A stretch of 64,000 nt of DNA, taken from contig PNON01000003.1 in assembly GCA_013824865.1 (NCBI GenBank), positions 1-64,000 on the forward strand. Reading direction: 5' to 3'. Every line of letters starts with the position of its first letter. The first letter of the stretch is position 1. The notes beneath the pieces are model-generated. The model was not told where the DNA came from and searched no databases. It saw only the letters and a program-made list of their open reading frames with translations. Source of the stretch: Anaerolinea sp. (lineage in GTDB: Bacteria; Chloroflexota; Anaerolineae; Anaerolineales; Anaerolineaceae). The translations under genes and the position numbers were made by a program. This document shows positions 10,156 through 20,158 of this stretch, piece by piece.

Positions 10156-10623
10156 ATGGGATTTCACCAAATTTCTGTAAGAGTTAATGGTAATGATGAA
10201 ATTATCACAGTCGCATCCAATTTGACCTTGCTCCGGATGTTACGGGAAACCCTCTCCTTGACCGGCACCAAGAATGGCTGTGCGGCAGGCGAATGTGGCG
10301 CCTGTACTGTGTTGCTCAATGGCGAACCTGTGAATAGCTGTATGGTGCTGGCCGTGGAAGTTGACGGACAGGAAGTAATCACAATCGAGGGGCTCGCCAA
10401 AGACGGTCAACTCGATATTGTCCAGAAGACAATCATTGAAAAAGGCGCTGTGCAGTGTGGTTTCTGCACTCCAGGCATGCTCATCTCTGCCCGTGCACTG
10501 CTGAACCGCAATCCGCATCCCACAGAAGAGCAAGTTGTGGAAGCCTTGGTTGGCAATCTATGCCGCTGCACCGGATATTCCCGTATCATTGAATCTGTCC
10601 AAGCAGCCGCTGAACGCTCATAG
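10156..10623 (+). CDS. (2Fe-2S)-binding subunit of molybdenum hydroxylase
   Basis: GTKNGCAAGECGACTVLLNG, QCGFCTPGML, GNLCRCTGYSRI. Confidence 0.95.
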   Translation: MGFHQISVRVNGNDEIITVASNLTLLRMLRETLSLTGTKNGCAAGECGACTVLLNGEPVNSCMVLAVEVDGQEVITIEGLAKDGQLDIVQKTIIEKGAVQCGFCTPGMLISARALLNRNPHPTEEQVVEALVGNLCRCTGYSRIIESVQAAAERS

Positions 10624-10655
10624 CTAAACAACCGGATAAGAATAGGAGATTGTAG

Positions 10656-13013
10656 ATGACTACAGCTGATCATAAAACAGAAACCATGCATCCAGTTGGT
10701 AAGAGCGTGCAACGCTTGGATGTCCTTGAGAAAGTAACCGGTGCCGCACAATACACCGATGATGTCCCCTTCGGAAATTCACTGCTTTATGGACGGGTGA
10801 AACGCAGCCCGGTAGCCCATGGCATAATCAAGCGCATTGATTATTCCAAAGCCAAGGCTCTTCCTGGCGTTAAAGTCATCGTCACTGGTGATGATTTTCC
10901 AAATTTAGTCGGCCTATATTTAAAAGATAAACTCATTTTTGCACGCGATCGCGTGCGCTTTGTTGGTGAAGCGATTGCCGCAGTGGCTGCAACTTCAGAA
11001 GAGATTGCAGAAAAAGCAATCGATTTAATTGAAGTGGATATAGACCCGCTGCCAGCGGTCTTCGATGCGGAATTTGGCGCTACGAAAGATGCCCCTTTGA
11101 TCCATCCTGACCTGGCAAATTATGAATGCCCCAATTTCATTTTCCCCGTACCTGGAACGAACATTGCGAATCATTTCAAGATCCGCAAGGGGAACGCTGA
11201 AGAAGCTTTCAAAAAGTGCACTTCGATCGTGGAGAAGAAATTTCGTATTCCTCATGTTCAACACGTACCTATCGAACCGCATATTGCTGTAGCGCAGGTG
11301 GAGCCTGATGGCGACGTGACCGTATGGGCTGCCTCTCAATCCCCCTTCTCACAGCGCTCCTCGTTTGCCAAGGCACTGGGAGTCTCTGAAAGCAAGATCC
11401 GCGTGATTGCTGGATATGTGGGGGGTGGTTTTGGATGTAAAGCTGGCGTGACCATGGAAAATGTGGCTGTTGCGCTGGCCTCAAAGGCTGGCGGACGCCC
11501 GGTCAAGGTACGATTGACTCGTGAAGAAGAATTCTTTACCAATTTCGTTCGCCAGGGATTGATCATAAACCTCAAGATTGGGTGTGATGCAGAAGGCAAT
11601 TTGCTCGCCATGGAAAATACCCAGTACTGGGATGGCGGCGCTTCCACGGAGTATGGAGTAAACATCACTCGCGCAGGCGGTTACAACTCATCCGGTCCAT
11701 TTGACATCCCAAATATCACTACGAATGCCTTGTGCGTCTATACCAACCACCCCATTGGTGGCGCTTATCGAGGATTTGGCATGTCCGAACTCCACGCTGG
11801 CATCATCCAGTGCATGGATATCCTGGCAGAAAAAATTGGCATGGATAAAGTTGCCTTCCTCAAACGCAATGCTATCCAGGGTGGTGATTTTAATGTCACT
11901 GGCATGAAGATGCACCCGGTTGGCCTCCAGGAATGCATTGATACAGTCGCGAAAGAATTGAACTTTGGCAAGAAAGAACCTACCAGTGCCCCCAATAAGA
12001 AGCGCGGAAAAGGCATCGGCATTGTCTGGAAGGCTCCATCCATGCCACCGAACGCGGGTTCAAGCGCTGAAGTCCGCCTGAATGAAGATGGTTCGGTAAC
12101 TGTTTCTGTGGGCGGTCAGGAGATTGGGCAGGGTACCTTCACTGTCATGGCGCAGATCGCAGCCGAAGCATTGGGTGTGGCTTATGAAATGGTCAAGATC
12201 GAAGGGCCAGTGGATACGCGCTACAGCCCGTATGAATGGCAGACAGTGGCTAGCCGCCTCACTTGGAGCATGGGAAATGCCGTCCGCCGGGCTGCCGAAG
12301 ATGCCCGCAAAAATATCCTTGAAATGGTGGGGGAAGCTTGGGGAGAGAACCCATCCAACCTGGATATCAAGGGTGGCTACGTGGTCTCCCTTAAATCCGA
12401 GGAATCTATTTCTCTCAAGAACATTGTTGTCTATGGTATCCCCCGTCCCGGTGACCAGGGATGGATTGGCGGACCAGTTCTTGGTCGCGGAACTTTCATG
12501 CCTTCTTACGTAACCAACCTGGATAAAGAGACCGGTCAGGGTGCCCGCGCCGTAGTCCACTACACTACTGGCTGCCAGGGAATCGATCTTGAAATAGATA
12601 CTGAAACCGGTAAGATCGAGGTTATAAAAGCTGTCAGCGTATTTGACGTTGGGAAAGCCATCAACCCCGACCTGGTAAAGGCTCAGATCGAAGGCGGTTT
12701 CATTCAGGGAATGAGCTCTGCAATATTCGAAGAGATGAAACTGGTGGATGGCGTGATGAAGAATCCCAGCTTTGTAGATTACCGCATAGCCACCACAGCC
12801 GACCTTCCCAAAGAAAACATTGCCCTCTTTGTGGAAACCGCTCAGGACGATGGCCCGTGGGGAGCGCGTGGTATTGGCGAACATCCGATGACCCCCACAA
12901 TCGGCGTATTAGCCAATGCCATCTATGATGCGATAGGAGTCCGGGTCTCAAATCCGCCTCTAAGCGCAGAAAAGATCTATCTCGCCATGTTGGAAGCCGG
13001 TAAGATTTCTTGA
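10656..13013 (+). CDS. Molybdopterin-binding large subunit, xanthine dehydrogenase family
   Basis: GGGFGCKAG, GGAYRGFGM, GGQEIGQGTFTVMAQIAAEAL, catalytic GARGIGEHPMTPT. AYRGFG motif, not the AYRCSFR signature of form I CO dehydrogenase. Confidence 0.93.
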   Translation: MTTADHKTETMHPVGKSVQRLDVLEKVTGAAQYTDDVPFGNSLLYGRVKRSPVAHGIIKRIDYSKAKALPGVKVIVTGDDFPNLVGLYLKDKLIFARDRVRFVGEAIAAVAATSEEIAEKAIDLIEVDIDPLPAVFDAEFGATKDAPLIHPDLANYECPNFIFPVPGTNIANHFKIRKGNAEEAFKKCTSIVEKKFRIPHVQHVPIEPHIAVAQVEPDGDVTVWAASQSPFSQRSSFAKALGVSESKIRVIAGYVGGGFGCKAGVTMENVAVALASKAGGRPVKVRLTREEEFFTNFVRQGLIINLKIGCDAEGNLLAMENTQYWDGGASTEYGVNITRAGGYNSSGPFDIPNITTNALCVYTNHPIGGAYRGFGMSELHAGIIQCMDILAEKIGMDKVAFLKRNAIQGGDFNVTGMKMHPVGLQECIDTVAKELNFGKKEPTSAPNKKRGKGIGIVWKAPSMPPNAGSSAEVRLNEDGSVTVSVGGQEIGQGTFTVMAQIAAEALGVAYEMVKIEGPVDTRYSPYEWQTVASRLTWSMGNAVRRAAEDARKNILEMVGEAWGENPSNLDIKGGYVVSLKSEESISLKNIVVYGIPRPGDQGWIGGPVLGRGTFMPSYVTNLDKETGQGARAVVHYTTGCQGIDLEIDTETGKIEVIKAVSVFDVGKAINPDLVKAQIEGGFIQGMSSAIFEEMKLVDGVMKNPSFVDYRIATTADLPKENIALFVETAQDDGPWGARGIGEHPMTPTIGVLANAIYDAIGVRVSNPPLSAEKIYLAMLEAGKIS

Positions 13014-13024
13014 TCAAATCACTA

Positions 13025-13053
13025 GAATGTGTCGATGCAAGGTCGGCACATTC
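13025..13053 (+). terminator. Hairpin downstream of Mo-hydroxylase operon
   Basis: GAATGTGTCGA tgcaagg TCGGCACATTC (one G-T wobble) 12 nt after the stop codon. Confidence 0.6.
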
Positions 13054-13161
13054 TTCATATTTTAATGACAGTTTTGGTTTCCTTTTGGAAAGTTATCACT
13101 TGTCTTGTTTTAGGAGCACGAATAAACTTAGAATATCACCATTTATCAGGAGGATCATTGT

Positions 13162-14718
13162 ATGGAGTCTAATGTTGACGATTTTATCAATCAACTAAAA
13201 GAAAAGCGCAAAACCGCCACAGAGGGCGGAGGCGCCAAGCGTGTCGAAGCCCAGCACGCCAAAGGTAAAATGACAGCACATGAGCGGATCGTCAAACTTG
13301 TGGATGATGGCTCTTTTATCGAGTTGGAAGGTTTCATGCTCCACCGCCACACCGATTTCGACCTGGACAAAGATCGTTATCCTGGCGATGGTGTTGTTGC
13401 GGGCTTTGCCAAGATCGAAGGCCGCCGGGTTTGTGTATATGCTCAGGATTTCACAATCATCGGTGGTTCTTTTGGCGAGGTGGCAGGCAAGAAAATTGCT
13501 AAAGTCATGGACCTGGCTGTCCAATCTGGTGTGCCTGTCATCGGTATCAACGATGGTGGTGGCGCCCGCATCCAGGAAGGCATTTGGAGCTTGGAAGCTT
13601 ACGGTGAAGTCTTTTATCGGAATGTTCAAGCTTCCGGCGTGATTCCCCAGATCAGCGTGATCATGGGCCCGTGCGCTGGCGGCGCGGTGTATTCACCCGC
13701 CATTCAAGACTTCATCGTAATGGTGAAGAATATGGGCAATATGTACATCACCGGCCCGCAGGTTATCAAAGCAGTCACGGGCGAGGAAGTCAACGAGGAA
13801 GTATTGGGCGGCGCGGATACCCATAGTTCAGTGAGTGGAGTAGCCCACTTTGCCGCTGAAAACGAAGAAGATGCCTTCTCAACTATTCGGAAGATCCTCT
13901 CCTACATTCCCTCCAATAATACTGAACCTGGTCCGGCGACCACTCCATCTGATGACCCCTGGCGGATGGATAAATCACTGGATACCATCGTTCCTGCTGA
14001 CCCCTCTTCCTCCTATGATATGCGTGATGTTGTCACCCGCATATTTGACCTGGAAAGTTTCTTTGAGGTTTCCCATTCCTTCGCGCAGAATGCAATCACC
14101 GGTTTCGCCCGCCTGCATGGACAGCCGGTCGGCGTTGTCGGTCAGAACCCGGCTGTGATGGCAGGCTCCATTGATATTGATGCCTCAGATAAGATCGCCC
14201 GCTTTGTCCGCTTCTGCGATGCGTTCAACCTGCCCATCATCACCTTCTCTGATTCACCTGGCTTCCTGCCCGGCGTTTCCCAGGAACATGGCGGCATCAT
14301 CCGTCACGGTGCCAAGATCCTCTACGCTTATGCTGAAGCAACTACGCCAAAGATCACCATTATCACCCGCAAAGGTTACGGCGGTGCTATGATCGTCATG
14401 GGCAGCAAATACCTGCGCGCAGACCTGGTTTTCGCCTGGCCGTCCGCAGAGATAGCTGTCATGGGCGCGGAAGGTGCCGTCAATATCCTTTATCGCAAAC
14501 AGTTGAAAGACACACCCAACGCAGCCGAAGAGCGCGCCCGCCTCATCCAGGAATACAAAGATAAATTCTCTAATCCTTATGCTGCCGCTGCTGCTGGGCA
14601 CATCGATGATATCCTCATCCCCTCTGAAACCCGACCCCGGTTGATTGCTGCGCTTGAACTGCTCAAGGATAAACAGACTTCCCTCCCCGCCAAAAAACAT
14701 GGCAACATCCCGCTATAA
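13162..14718 (+). CDS. Acyl-CoA carboxyl transferase (MmdA/PccB-like)
   Basis: KMTAHERIVKLVDDGSF, GINDGGGARIQEG, GPCAGGAVYSPA, FSDSPGFLPGVSQEHGGIIRHGAKILYAYAEAT. Confidence 0.93.
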   Translation: MESNVDDFINQLKEKRKTATEGGGAKRVEAQHAKGKMTAHERIVKLVDDGSFIELEGFMLHRHTDFDLDKDRYPGDGVVAGFAKIEGRRVCVYAQDFTIIGGSFGEVAGKKIAKVMDLAVQSGVPVIGINDGGGARIQEGIWSLEAYGEVFYRNVQASGVIPQISVIMGPCAGGAVYSPAIQDFIVMVKNMGNMYITGPQVIKAVTGEEVNEEVLGGADTHSSVSGVAHFAAENEEDAFSTIRKILSYIPSNNTEPGPATTPSDDPWRMDKSLDTIVPADPSSSYDMRDVVTRIFDLESFFEVSHSFAQNAITGFARLHGQPVGVVGQNPAVMAGSIDIDASDKIARFVRFCDAFNLPIITFSDSPGFLPGVSQEHGGIIRHGAKILYAYAEATTPKITIITRKGYGGAMIVMGSKYLRADLVFAWPSAEIAVMGAEGAVNILYRKQLKDTPNAAEERARLIQEYKDKFSNPYAAAAAGHIDDILIPSETRPRLIAALELLKDKQTSLPAKKHGNIPL

Positions 14719-14756
14719 TTGGCAAATAAATTACTGGACTATTTGGAGGTGAAAAT

Positions 14757-15128
14757 TTGAATCCGCTCATACAAGGTTTAGAAATATCAATTACAGGGTT
14801 AGCTGTTACTTTCACTGCCCTAGGCATTTTCATCTTGGTGATGATGGCTTTGCAGCGTATCTTTCGCGAAAAAACGCCGGTAGATGATGAAACCAGCTCA
14901 TCAGATGAAAGTACTATTGAAACTTCACCAGTAGTAGTTGCTCAAACCAGTGATGAAGAAACGGACCTCATCGCTGTCATCGCAGTTGCAATCAGTTATT
15001 TCAGGTTGAAAACATTATCATCCCTGGGCACTTCCCTGGAAACTGGAAAAGGTACCTGGTGGGTCTCCAACCGCTTGAATGCAAAGCAAGGAACAGGAAT
15101 CACCATTAAGAGGAGTGGTAAAGCATGA
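14757..15128 (+). CDS. OadG-like small membrane subunit
   Basis: Single N-terminal TM helix (ISITGLAVTFTALGIFILVMMALQRIF), position between carboxyltransferase and biotin carrier. Confidence 0.75.
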   Translation: MNPLIQGLEISITGLAVTFTALGIFILVMMALQRIFREKTPVDDETSSSDESTIETSPVVVAQTSDEETDLIAVIAVAISYFRLKTLSSLGTSLETGKGTWWVSNRLNAKQGTGITIKRSGKA

Positions 15129-15559
15129 AAGAAGTCAAGATCACCGTCAACGGTAAAAACTACGATGTAAAAGTGGGTGATGTTACATCATCACCTGTGA
15201 TAGTGGAAGTAAATGGCAAGACTTACCAGGTGGAACTGGAATTGCCCACAGTCCATGAAACTCCTGCCATCCAATCGGGTGTTACCACTCCCGTGGTGAA
15301 GCCTGTGGCTGCACCTGTCTCCAAACCTCAGCCAGTCATCGCCAATGGAAATGCTGTGCGAGCCCCAATGCCTGGTACGGTTGTCCAGGTAGTAACCAAT
15401 GCCGGCACCCATGTAAAACGTGGCGACACCCTCTTAAGCTTGGAAGCCATGAAGATGAAAAATGCAATTCGTTCGCCTTTTGATGGCGTTATCAAAGAGA
15501 TCCACGTTTCTGACGGTCAAAAAGTAGCTTACAACGATGTTTTAGTATCTTTCGAGTGA
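15125..15559 (+). CDS. Biotin/lipoyl-containing carrier protein
   Basis: LLSLEAMKMKNAIRSPFDGVIKEIHV biotinylation motif after a Pro/Ala/Val-rich linker. Confidence 0.93.
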   Translation: MKEVKITVNGKNYDVKVGDVTSSPVIVEVNGKTYQVELELPTVHETPAIQSGVTTPVVKPVAAPVSKPQPVIANGNAVRAPMPGTVVQVVTNAGTHVKRGDTLLSLEAMKMKNAIRSPFDGVIKEIHVSDGQKVAYNDVLVSFE

Positions 15560-15568
15560 GGTTATGCA

Positions 15569-16717
15569 ATGGATTTTGAAAACCTGCGAGTAATCATCCA
15601 GGCACCATTAGAATTAAGTTGGCAGAACATCGTCATGATGTTGATCGGTGGCACATTGATCTACCTGGCAATAGCCAAAGACTATGAACCTGTATTGCTC
15701 TTGCCTATTGGTTTTGGCGCAATTCTTACCAACCTACCCCTAACAGGAATTACCGGTGAAGATGGTATGCTCGGTATTCTTTACAAAGCCGGCATTGCCA
15801 CTGAGTTATTCCCGTTGTTTGTTTTCATCGCTATAGGCGCCATGACAGATTTCGGGCCGCTGCTTGAAAATCCAAAAATGGCATTATTAGGCGCTGCCGG
15901 ACAGCTTGGCATTTTTGGGACGCTGCTTCTGTGCCTGGGTCTCAGCCAGTTGTTCCCAACCATCTTGCCCTTCACCCTAAAGGAAGCTGCATCCATTGGC
16001 ATCATTGGCGCCATTGATGGGCCTACCGCCATTTACGTCTCTTCCAAACTAGCCCCACATCTTCTTGGGCCGATTACGGTGGTGGCCTATAGCTACATGT
16101 CGCTGGTGCCCATCATACAGCCACCGGTGATGCGCGCAATGACGTCCATGAAGGAACGTACAGTGCGGATGCCATATACACAGAAACCAATCCCACGCAT
16201 CGTTCGCATCCTGTTCCCAATTGTGATTACCATCGTGGTTTCACTGATTGCCCCGAAGGCTTCCCCTTTGATTGCCGCGCTGATGTTCGGTAACCTCATC
16301 CGTGAAGCCGGGGTGGTTGAACGGCTGAGTGATGCTGCGCAGAACGAGCTTTCCAACTTGGTAACTCTGTTCCTTGGGCTCACCATCGGCAGCACTATGA
16401 ATGGCGATACCTTCCTGCAGCCTTATACTTTGGCTATTCTGGTGCTCGGTCTATTGGCCTTCGTCATCGATACTGCTGGTGGTCTGGCTATGGGTAAGTT
16501 GATGTATGTGTTGTCAGGGCATAAATTCAATCCGCTCATTGGCGCAGCTGGTATCTCTGCCTTTCCCATGTCTGCCCGCATCGTTCAGCGCTTTGCTGCT
16601 GAATATGACTTTGAAAACTTCCTCCTGATGCATGCCATGGGTTCCAATGCAGCTGGACAGTTGGCTAGCGTCGTGGCTGGCGGGGTTGTACTGGCCCTGC
16701 TTTCAGGTACAATTTAA
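15569..16717 (+). CDS. Sodium ion-translocating decarboxylase beta subunit (OadB/MmdB/GcdB family)
   Basis: Polytopic; LPIGFGAILTNLPLTG, GAIDGPTAIYVSSKLAP, GLTIGSTMNGDTFLQ, GAAGISAFPMSARIVQ. Confidence 0.93.
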   Translation: MDFENLRVIIQAPLELSWQNIVMMLIGGTLIYLAIAKDYEPVLLLPIGFGAILTNLPLTGITGEDGMLGILYKAGIATELFPLFVFIAIGAMTDFGPLLENPKMALLGAAGQLGIFGTLLLCLGLSQLFPTILPFTLKEAASIGIIGAIDGPTAIYVSSKLAPHLLGPITVVAYSYMSLVPIIQPPVMRAMTSMKERTVRMPYTQKPIPRIVRILFPIVITIVVSLIAPKASPLIAALMFGNLIREAGVVERLSDAAQNELSNLVTLFLGLTIGSTMNGDTFLQPYTLAILVLGLLAFVIDTAGGLAMGKLMYVLSGHKFNPLIGAAGISAFPMSARIVQRFAAEYDFENFLLMHAMGSNAAGQLASVVAGGVVLALLSGTI

Positions 16718-16807
16718 GTTAAAATAAATGGGAGTTTCTCATTTCAACTCTCAGAATTGTCCAATCTTTACATTCTTGGTATTCAAACCATAAAAAAGGA
16801 GATCCAC

Positions 16808-17680
16808 ATGAAACTGATAGATCTAACAATACCTTTAGGCATTGCAACACCCGCCTGGCCAACGTATGAGCCACTCCAGATTAAATATTTTAAACGTCTG
16901 GCCCCAAATGGCGCCAATGGCCAATTGCTGACCCATTCCAATCACCTTGGTACGCATCTGGATGGTGAGATTCACTTCTATACTGCCGGCAAAGACATCG
17001 CTGACCTGGATATGGATTATCTTGTTCATGATGCTGCAGTCGTTGACCTGACTGACGCCACTGGCGACTACCAGGTTTATACCAGCAAAATGATTGAAGA
17101 CCGTGTTGAAGTCAAAGAAGGCGATATCCTCGTCATCCACACTGGTTATCATCACTTTGGGTGGGACCACCCCACCGCTGACGAAGTTCGGTACATGGTA
17201 AAACATCCAGGTCCAAGCCAGGAATTTGCTGATTGGGCCAAAAAGAAGAAACTGCGTTGGATCGCGGTGGATTGTGGTTCTGCTGACCACCCGATGAATA
17301 CCATCATCCGCACTTGGATGCCCCGCCAGGCAGCTGAAGCTGATAAAGTTTTCCAGAAACTCTACAAGCAATCTTTGGCTGAATTCTACGATGACAGCAA
17401 GTATCAATTGATGCACATTGATCTCTTTCCGAAGTCAATTATCCATGCCGAATGCTTTGGCGGACAAATAGATCTGCTGCTGAATCGACGTGTCAAAGTT
17501 GGTTTCTTCCCCTGGCGCTTTGTGGATGGCGAATCCTCCATCGGCCGTGCTGTTGCGTTTGTTGAAGATGACGAATATGAAGAGCTGATGGAAAAAGCCG
17601 CCACCATGCCCAAGACAAAATTTGGTGATGCCTACGATCCCACTCATGTGGATCGGCTGAACAAAATGTCCAATATTTAA
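16808..17680 (+). CDS. Cyclase family protein (kynurenine formamidase/isatin hydrolase-like)
   Basis: DLTIPLGIATPAWP, THSNHLGTHLDGEIHF metal-binding motif (HxGTHxD). Start set to ATG 16808 after AAGGAGAT. Confidence 0.85.
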   Translation: MKLIDLTIPLGIATPAWPTYEPLQIKYFKRLAPNGANGQLLTHSNHLGTHLDGEIHFYTAGKDIADLDMDYLVHDAAVVDLTDATGDYQVYTSKMIEDRVEVKEGDILVIHTGYHHFGWDHPTADEVRYMVKHPGPSQEFADWAKKKKLRWIAVDCGSADHPMNTIIRTWMPRQAAEADKVFQKLYKQSLAEFYDDSKYQLMHIDLFPKSIIHAECFGGQIDLLLNRRVKVGFFPWRFVDGESSIGRAVAFVEDDEYEELMEKAATMPKTKFGDAYDPTHVDRLNKMSNI

Positions 17681-17714
17681 TTATTGGATAATTATCAATT
17701 TAAAGGAGATTAAA

Positions 17715-18440
17715 GTGAAACTAGAAACACCAGAAAATGTATCTGAGCAGCAACTGACCATCGATGTCCGCGAGATTGAACCCCTGCTTCAGGCACCCCC
17801 AATGGATATGAAACCCTGGCCAGGTGCCATGGTAAAGTTGAAAGATGGCCGCACCCTCTATATTCGCGAAGCCAAAATAGACGAAGCCCCCTTAATGATG
17901 GAACACATCAAGAAATACATGGATGTGGACCACGACTTCTATGATATTGTTGGCGCACGTGTTTACTCCGAAATTCTGGGTTGGTACCGCAAACGCCTGA
18001 AAGACCCCTATCACCTGGTAGGCCTTATTGATGGGCTATGGGTGGGTCTGGCCAATGGCCGTCTCATGAACGAAGATGTCAACATCTCCCTGCACACCAT
18101 GGCTCTTGCCCGTGGCGGTAGGATTGGCGCCATCATGTACTATGCCAAGGCATATTACGGGTTCGAAATCCTGGGCAACAAGGAATGGTGGGCAACCTAT
18201 GAAAGCTACAATGGCTGGATGCGCTGGGGTCTTGGCATGGCTCAGCCTTCTTACCCGTGGCCAGAATACCAGCACGAACTGGGTGGCGCACGTGTGTACT
18301 ATGTCACCAAGAAGTACTGGGACACCGCAGTCAAGAAATATATCCAGCAGATGGTCGGCGCTGATCTGGACTTCAATGTGCCCGATAGCGTTATAAAAGC
18401 AAACGCTGTCATGCGCGCCCCAGACGAAGTCACCGTATAA
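17715..18440 (+). CDS. GNAT-like acyltransferase / conserved hypothetical
   Basis: N-terminal LKDGRTLYIREAKIDEAPLMM resembles a GNAT beta1/alpha1 start; the rest is poorly recognisable and aromatic-rich. Confidence 0.5.
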   Translation: MKLETPENVSEQQLTIDVREIEPLLQAPPMDMKPWPGAMVKLKDGRTLYIREAKIDEAPLMMEHIKKYMDVDHDFYDIVGARVYSEILGWYRKRLKDPYHLVGLIDGLWVGLANGRLMNEDVNISLHTMALARGGRIGAIMYYAKAYYGFEILGNKEWWATYESYNGWMRWGLGMAQPSYPWPEYQHELGGARVYYVTKKYWDTAVKKYIQQMVGADLDFNVPDSVIKANAVMRAPDEVTV

Positions 18441-18460
18441 TCACTTCGTTTCTAAGACAT

Positions 18461-18484
18461 ACGGGTGTGGGTATCCACACCCGT
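18461..18484 (+). terminator. Terminator of decarboxylase/cyclase cluster
   Basis: ACGGGTGTGG gtat CCACACCCGT perfect 10-bp stem followed by TTT. Confidence 0.85.
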
Positions 18485-18569
18485 TTTCATTTAAACTTGC
18501 CCTTGAATACCCTCTAAGGTATAATTACGTCGATGTTTATGAATTTTCAGATAAGGATTATGATCGGCA

Positions 18570-20156
18570 ATGCCTTCTGCCCCAATTAATAATGAAAATA
18601 ACTACTGGTTATCTTTCCAAGTCAATAATGAGGATTTGGATTTCATTAAGAACCATTTATTTGAGTTAGAAACCCCCCAAAAAATCGAAGATCTCTTACA
18701 GGCACTCGTGCTGAATCGAATTAAGATAGAAAAAGCATCACTGGCAAATCAGCAGAGTGAGAAAGGCCGGCTGTATCTTCCCAAAGATAATTACCAGATG
18801 AAGGAAAGGATCGTTTTCAGCTGTCTGAATTGGGAAACGGGTGTCGTGCTTTCTGTCCGCCCTGCATTCAACCCGGAACAACCTCCTTTTAATGTGATAG
18901 AGGTTGGGTTTAAGAACAAGCAAAAACGCAACTTTGCCTCAGGCTTTGAAAACCACCCATTAAATAACCCCCAAGAAAGTATGCCAGGGATGGAATACCT
19001 TGATCCAGACCATGTGATGAAGACCCATGGAGCGGATCTGGCAACGAAATTGAAAAATGCGATAAGGGAAGATAATGATCTGGTTTCCAGCGCTGACCTG
19101 TGGTTCCACCGCTCGCTATTGTTGGATATTAACCCCGGCCAATTGAATCTTGCAGAAGCTGTTCTAGACATGGCCGGTGGCGGTCCGCTAACAACTAACG
19201 CCCTTGCCTCCCAGCTTGATTTATCCAGTGAAGGCAATCCTGCCCTGTTGGAATTCTCCCTAAACCGCGCATTAATGGAAGACCCACGATTTGATGAGGT
19301 GGGACCGACCGGTGAAATTGTCTGGTTCCTCGAAAAGCTGGAACCAGACGATGTGCGTTCAATGCCTCTTTGTCTGCAATACAAAACCGAAGATATCGAT
19401 CATTCCCTTTTTAGCCAACAAATGCTTAAGGCAACATCCCAACTAGATGATGAGTTCGCTACTCCTCGCACAGCCGATGTTAATCCAGGCGAATTGCAGC
19501 TTGTCTTAACATATCCGCACTGGCGTGCTGGCACACTGCCAATTTCCAACCGTACCGATCATCTCTTCCCGACCGCTTTTGAGTCCCCGCGAATTAAATT
19601 CCAATTTGTGGATGCAGATTCAAAGACACCATTCTCGGGCTGGGTCGTACGTACAAATCGCTACGCAGCAGGATTAAGGCAGTGGTACCTGGATAATGGC
19701 GTCGTACCAGGAAGTATTGTCACGGTTAAGAAGGCTGACCATTCTGGTAATGTCATCATCTCAGCTAACAAACGCCGACCAACCAAGGAATGGGTTCGCA
19801 CAGCAATCGTGGGAGCGGATGGCGGAATAGTCCTTGCATTACTGAAGCAGCAGGTAACCACAGCCTGCGACGAACAAATGACCACAATTATCCCGGATAC
19901 CGAAGCCCTGGACCGTGTCTGGAATCAAATAGGTAAAGCCAGGTTGACTAATGAACAAGCAATTTTGCGGATTGCACGGGAACTCACCAAACTAAATCCA
20001 CAAGGGCATATACACGCAATTGAGTTGTACTCAACAGTAAATGTTGTGAAACGCATCCCGGTGGATGCGGTGTTTGACCAACTCATCCGGAATCCCGCGT
20101 TCAGCCATGTCGGCGATCTCTATTATCGTCTCGATAACGAAGTGCCAGTGGTGTAA
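18570..20156 (+). CDS. Conserved hypothetical protein with winged-helix (HARE-HTH-like) segments
   Basis: Two similar-looking segments: LNLAEAVLDMAGGGPLTTNALASQLDLSS...DPRFDEVGPTGEIVWFL and GHIHAIELYSTVNVVKRIPVDAVFDQLIRNPAFSHVGDLYYRL. Confidence 0.6.
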   Translation: MPSAPINNENNYWLSFQVNNEDLDFIKNHLFELETPQKIEDLLQALVLNRIKIEKASLANQQSEKGRLYLPKDNYQMKERIVFSCLNWETGVVLSVRPAFNPEQPPFNVIEVGFKNKQKRNFASGFENHPLNNPQESMPGMEYLDPDHVMKTHGADLATKLKNAIREDNDLVSSADLWFHRSLLLDINPGQLNLAEAVLDMAGGGPLTTNALASQLDLSSEGNPALLEFSLNRALMEDPRFDEVGPTGEIVWFLEKLEPDDVRSMPLCLQYKTEDIDHSLFSQQMLKATSQLDDEFATPRTADVNPGELQLVLTYPHWRAGTLPISNRTDHLFPTAFESPRIKFQFVDADSKTPFSGWVVRTNRYAAGLRQWYLDNGVVPGSIVTVKKADHSGNVIISANKRRPTKEWVRTAIVGADGGIVLALLKQQVTTACDEQMTTIIPDTEALDRVWNQIGKARLTNEQAILRIARELTKLNPQGHIHAIELYSTVNVVKRIPVDAVFDQLIRNPAFSHVGDLYYRLDNEVPVV

Positions 20157-20158
20157 AA

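Noticed and set aside
12060-12884. 274-aa ORF on minus strand inside the Mo-hydroxylase large subunit
   Set aside because: Antisense to a conserved gene, no recognisable motif; codon-structure artefact.
10656-13013. Aerobic CO dehydrogenase (CoxL) reading of the Mo-hydroxylase
   Set aside because: Active-site loop is AYRGFG rather than the AYRCSFR of form I CODH, so I only assign the broader XDH family.
13195-13629. 144-aa antisense ORF inside the carboxyltransferase
   Set aside because: Shadow ORF, no domain signal.
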